In this document: positions 62,809-64,000 of the stretch, piece after piece
How the letters are laid out: every line of letters starts with the position of its first letter
Numbering within the stretch: position 1 is the first letter of the stretch
Assembly (NCBI GenBank): GCA_035644815.1
Contig: DASQNU010000285.1
Span: 3,521-67,520 of the forward strand
DNA length: 64,000 bases
Direction: 5' to 3'
From: Brevibacillus_F sp035644815
GTDB lineage: Bacteria > Bacillota > Bacilli > Brevibacillales > Brevibacillaceae
Notes under the pieces: model-generated
The model's input: only the letters and a program-made list of their open reading frames with translations
Databases searched by the model: none
What the model was told of the DNA's origin: nothing
Made by a program: the position numbers and the translations under genes

Positions 62809-62831
62809 CACGTTATGTTGTTTTCACCATC

Positions 62832-62860
62832 ATTCTATTTTTTTCGACTATTAATTTCAA
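62832..62860 (-). promoter_or_regulatory. Promoter of the levansucrase operon
   Basis: Minus strand: -35 TTGAAA (62860-62855), 17-bp spacer, -10 TAGAAT (62837-62832), just upstream of the RAT. The rest of the 62637-63134 gap holds the RAT, leader terminator and tRNA terminator; I see no gene. Confidence 0.65.
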
Positions 62861-63069
62861 TGGTATTAAATTCCCAAACATAAATACGAAAGAAAAGGAG
62901 AATTTACCTAGCATTGTGTAAAAAAAACCTACGCCTTTCTCATTCTCAATATGATAAAACCTGTGTCAATCCTTCCGTAGCCTCCATTTTACCAGGACTC
63001 CATCATCCACACATACACCTCTACTCCTGCGCCGTGTTCGTATTCGACAGGGAATATGGATTGAAACGC

Positions 63070-63100
63070 AAAGAAAAAGACCGAGTTTTCACTCGGTCTG
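63070..63100 (-). terminator. Terminator of the tRNA array
   Basis: AGACCGAGT (63078-63086) pairs perfectly with ACTCGGTCT (63091-63099). On the minus strand it is followed by TTTTCTTT. Confidence 0.88.
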
Positions 63101-63134
63101 AAAAGACATCTATATATTTCCCCATTGCTTTTGA

Positions 63135-63216
63135 TGCGGTCGGCGAGACTCGAACTCGCACGGGTCACCCCGCCACCCCCTCAAGATGGTGTGTCTGCCA
63201 ATTCCACCACGACCGC
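63135..63216 (-). tRNA. tRNA-Leu (GAG)
   Basis: Acceptor GCGGTCG/CGACCGC, anticodon loop TTGAGGG giving GAG, class II variable arm, T-loop GTTCGAGTC. CCA is not encoded after the discriminator A, unlike the following genes. Confidence 0.9.
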
Positions 63217-63250
63217 AAATCGCTATACGTATTGAGCTACTCAGAAATAA

Positions 63251-63325
63251 TGGAGGGAGTACCCGGATTTGAACCGGGGCATAAGGGTTTTGCAGACCCG
63301 TGCCTTACCACTTGGCTATACTCCC
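63251..63325 (-). tRNA. tRNA-Cys (GCA)
   Basis: Acceptor GGGAGTA, anticodon loop CTGCAAA giving GCA, T-arm CCCGGTTCAAATCCGGG, encoded CCA. Confidence 0.93.
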
Positions 63326-63328
63326 GTA

Positions 63329-63405
63329 TGGGGCGATCGATGGGACTCGAACCCACGAATGCCGGAGCCACAATCCGGTGCGTTAACCCCTTCGCCACGA
63401 CCGCC
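63329..63405 (-). tRNA. tRNA-His (GTG)
   Basis: Anticodon loop TTGTGGC giving GTG; an extra 5' G pairs with C73, as expected for tRNA-His; encoded CCA. Confidence 0.93.
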
Positions 63406-63419
63406 ACATTCTACACTTT

Positions 63420-63493
63420 TGGCAGGGGCAGTAGGAATCGAACCCACACCAAAGGTTTTGGAGACCTTCGTTCTACCGTTAAACTATGCCCCT
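63420..63493 (-). tRNA. tRNA-Trp (CCA)
   Basis: Starts AGGGGCATAG, anticodon loop CTCCAAA giving CCA, T-loop GTTCGATTC, encoded 3' CCA. Confidence 0.93.
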
Positions 63494-63514
63494 ATATAAC
63501 TACACCCGCATATT

Positions 63515-63602
63515 TGGTGCCGAGGACCGGACTTGAACCGGTACGGGAGAAACTCCCGACAGATTTTAAGTCTGTTGCGTCTGCCTATTCCGCCACCCCG
63601 GC
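63515..63602 (-). tRNA. tRNA-Leu (TAA)
   Basis: Acceptor GCCGGGG, anticodon loop CTTAAAA giving TAA, long variable arm, discriminator A and encoded CCA. Confidence 0.93.
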
Positions 63603-63617
63603 ATCGATAATGGAAAA

Positions 63618-63694
63618 TGGTCGGGAAGACAGGATTCGAACCTGCGACCCCTTGGTCCCAAGCCAAGTACTCTACCAAGCTGAGCTACTTCCCG
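63618..63694 (-). tRNA. tRNA-Pro (TGG)
   Basis: Acceptor CGGGAAG, anticodon loop CTTGGGA giving TGG, T-loop GTTCGAATC, encoded CCA. Confidence 0.93.
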
Positions 63695-63762
63695 ACGACG
63701 GACATGGATGTCCTAAGGTCGACGTTGCCACAGGACGTGGCGCTTTTCGTCGATCTTCAATA

Positions 63763-63839
63763 TGGCGTGCCCTGAGAGATTCGAACTCCCGACCTTTTGA
63801 TTCGTAGTCAAACGCTCTATCCAGCTGAGCTAAGGGCAC
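63763..63839 (-). tRNA. tRNA-Arg (ACG)
   Basis: Acceptor GTGCCCT, anticodon loop CTACGAA giving ACG, discriminator G, encoded CCA. Confidence 0.93.
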
Positions 63840-63864
63840 ATACAAACTAATTGGGGGTAAAAAC

Positions 63865-63940
63865 TGGTGAGCCATGAAGGACTCGAACCTTCGACCCTCT
63901 GATTAAAAGTCAGATGCTCTACCAACTGAGCTAATGGCTC
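63865..63940 (-). tRNA. tRNA-Lys (TTT)
   Basis: Acceptor GAGCCAT, anticodon loop CTTTTAA giving TTT, T-loop GTTCGAGTC, encoded CCA. Confidence 0.93.
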
Positions 63941-63951
63941 ATTGCATAAAA

Positions 63952-64000
63952 TGGTGGGGAGAGACGGATTCGAACCGCCGAACCCGGAGGGAACAGATTT
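63952..64000 (-). tRNA. tRNA-Tyr (partial, cut by window end)
   Basis: The 3' half with a long variable arm (TTCCCTCCGGGTTCGG), T-loop GTTCGAATC and encoded CCA. The pattern matches tRNA-Tyr; the anticodon lies beyond the window. Confidence 0.75.

Noticed and set aside
62914..63807. Long open frame of 297 codons on the plus strand
   Set aside because: It is antisense to five tRNA genes and their spacers; the apparent protein is only the reverse complement of tRNA sequence.

Overview
The window looks like chromosomal DNA of a Bacillales bacterium, most likely Brevibacillus or a close relative. The evidence is AGGAGG-type ribosome binding sites, GTG and TTG starts, a ydaJKLMN-type exopolysaccharide operon, neighbouring dgkB and rlmCD genes, a sac-type sucrose regulon and a Bacillus-like tRNA array. 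No database search was possible, so species and family names rest on motifs and remembered family features.

Layout. 1-9.5 kb: small stress, regulatory and acetyltransferase genes (end of a MATE exporter, MerR with rhodanese, a CMD protein, an ECF sigma with a membrane partner, GNATs, an ATPase, an Mrr-like nuclease, a divergent PfpI/HxlR pair) and several decayed genes. 9.6-13.8 kb: a 1024-residue hybrid sensor kinase convergent with a REC-BTAD response regulator. 14.0-21.6 kb: a minus-strand operon for a c-di-GMP-controlled exopolysaccharide (CheY-like protein, ydaJ, ydaK, ydaL, ydaM, ydaN). 22.6-32.2 kb: an AT-rich integrative element of about 9.5 kb in the 3' end of rlmCD. It is bounded by a 30-bp imperfect direct repeat with paired arm-type sites near both ends, and carries integrase, Xis-like protein, CI-like repressor, a NicK-like replication/relaxase protein with a candidate nick hairpin, and probable defence genes (Abi/DRT-type reverse transcriptase, DUF262-HNH protein, membrane-anchored Mrr-like nuclease). 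32.1-35.6 kb: rlmCD, dgkB and glcK.

35.7-52.3 kb holds the most interesting system, a RiPP (TOMM/azoline-type) cluster in two divergent arms. The minus arm encodes a 175-residue protein made of six nearly identical 28-residue units, each with the heterocyclisable run ATSCSS, followed by a fused E1-like/YcaO cyclodehydratase, a cytochrome P450 and a Rieske oxygenase. Between the arms lie an ECF sigma, its zinc-finger anti-sigma and two small helical proteins. The plus arm encodes an E1-like protein, a SagB-type dehydrogenase, a second YcaO, two unknown proteins and an M16 peptidase. The simplest reading is that the repeat protein is a multi-core precursor: azolines are formed by the YcaO proteins, oxidised by SagB, tailored by P450 and Rieske enzymes, and the chain is cut by the M16 peptidase.

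52.5-64 kb: a DUF3160 lipoprotein and a VCBS-like membrane protein, then a sucrose locus (LicT/SacT-type antiterminator, sucrose-type PTS EIIBC, three tandem levansucrases behind one ribonucleic antiterminator leader), and a minus-strand tRNA array (Leu, Cys, His, Trp, Leu, Pro, Arg, Lys, and Tyr cut by the window end).
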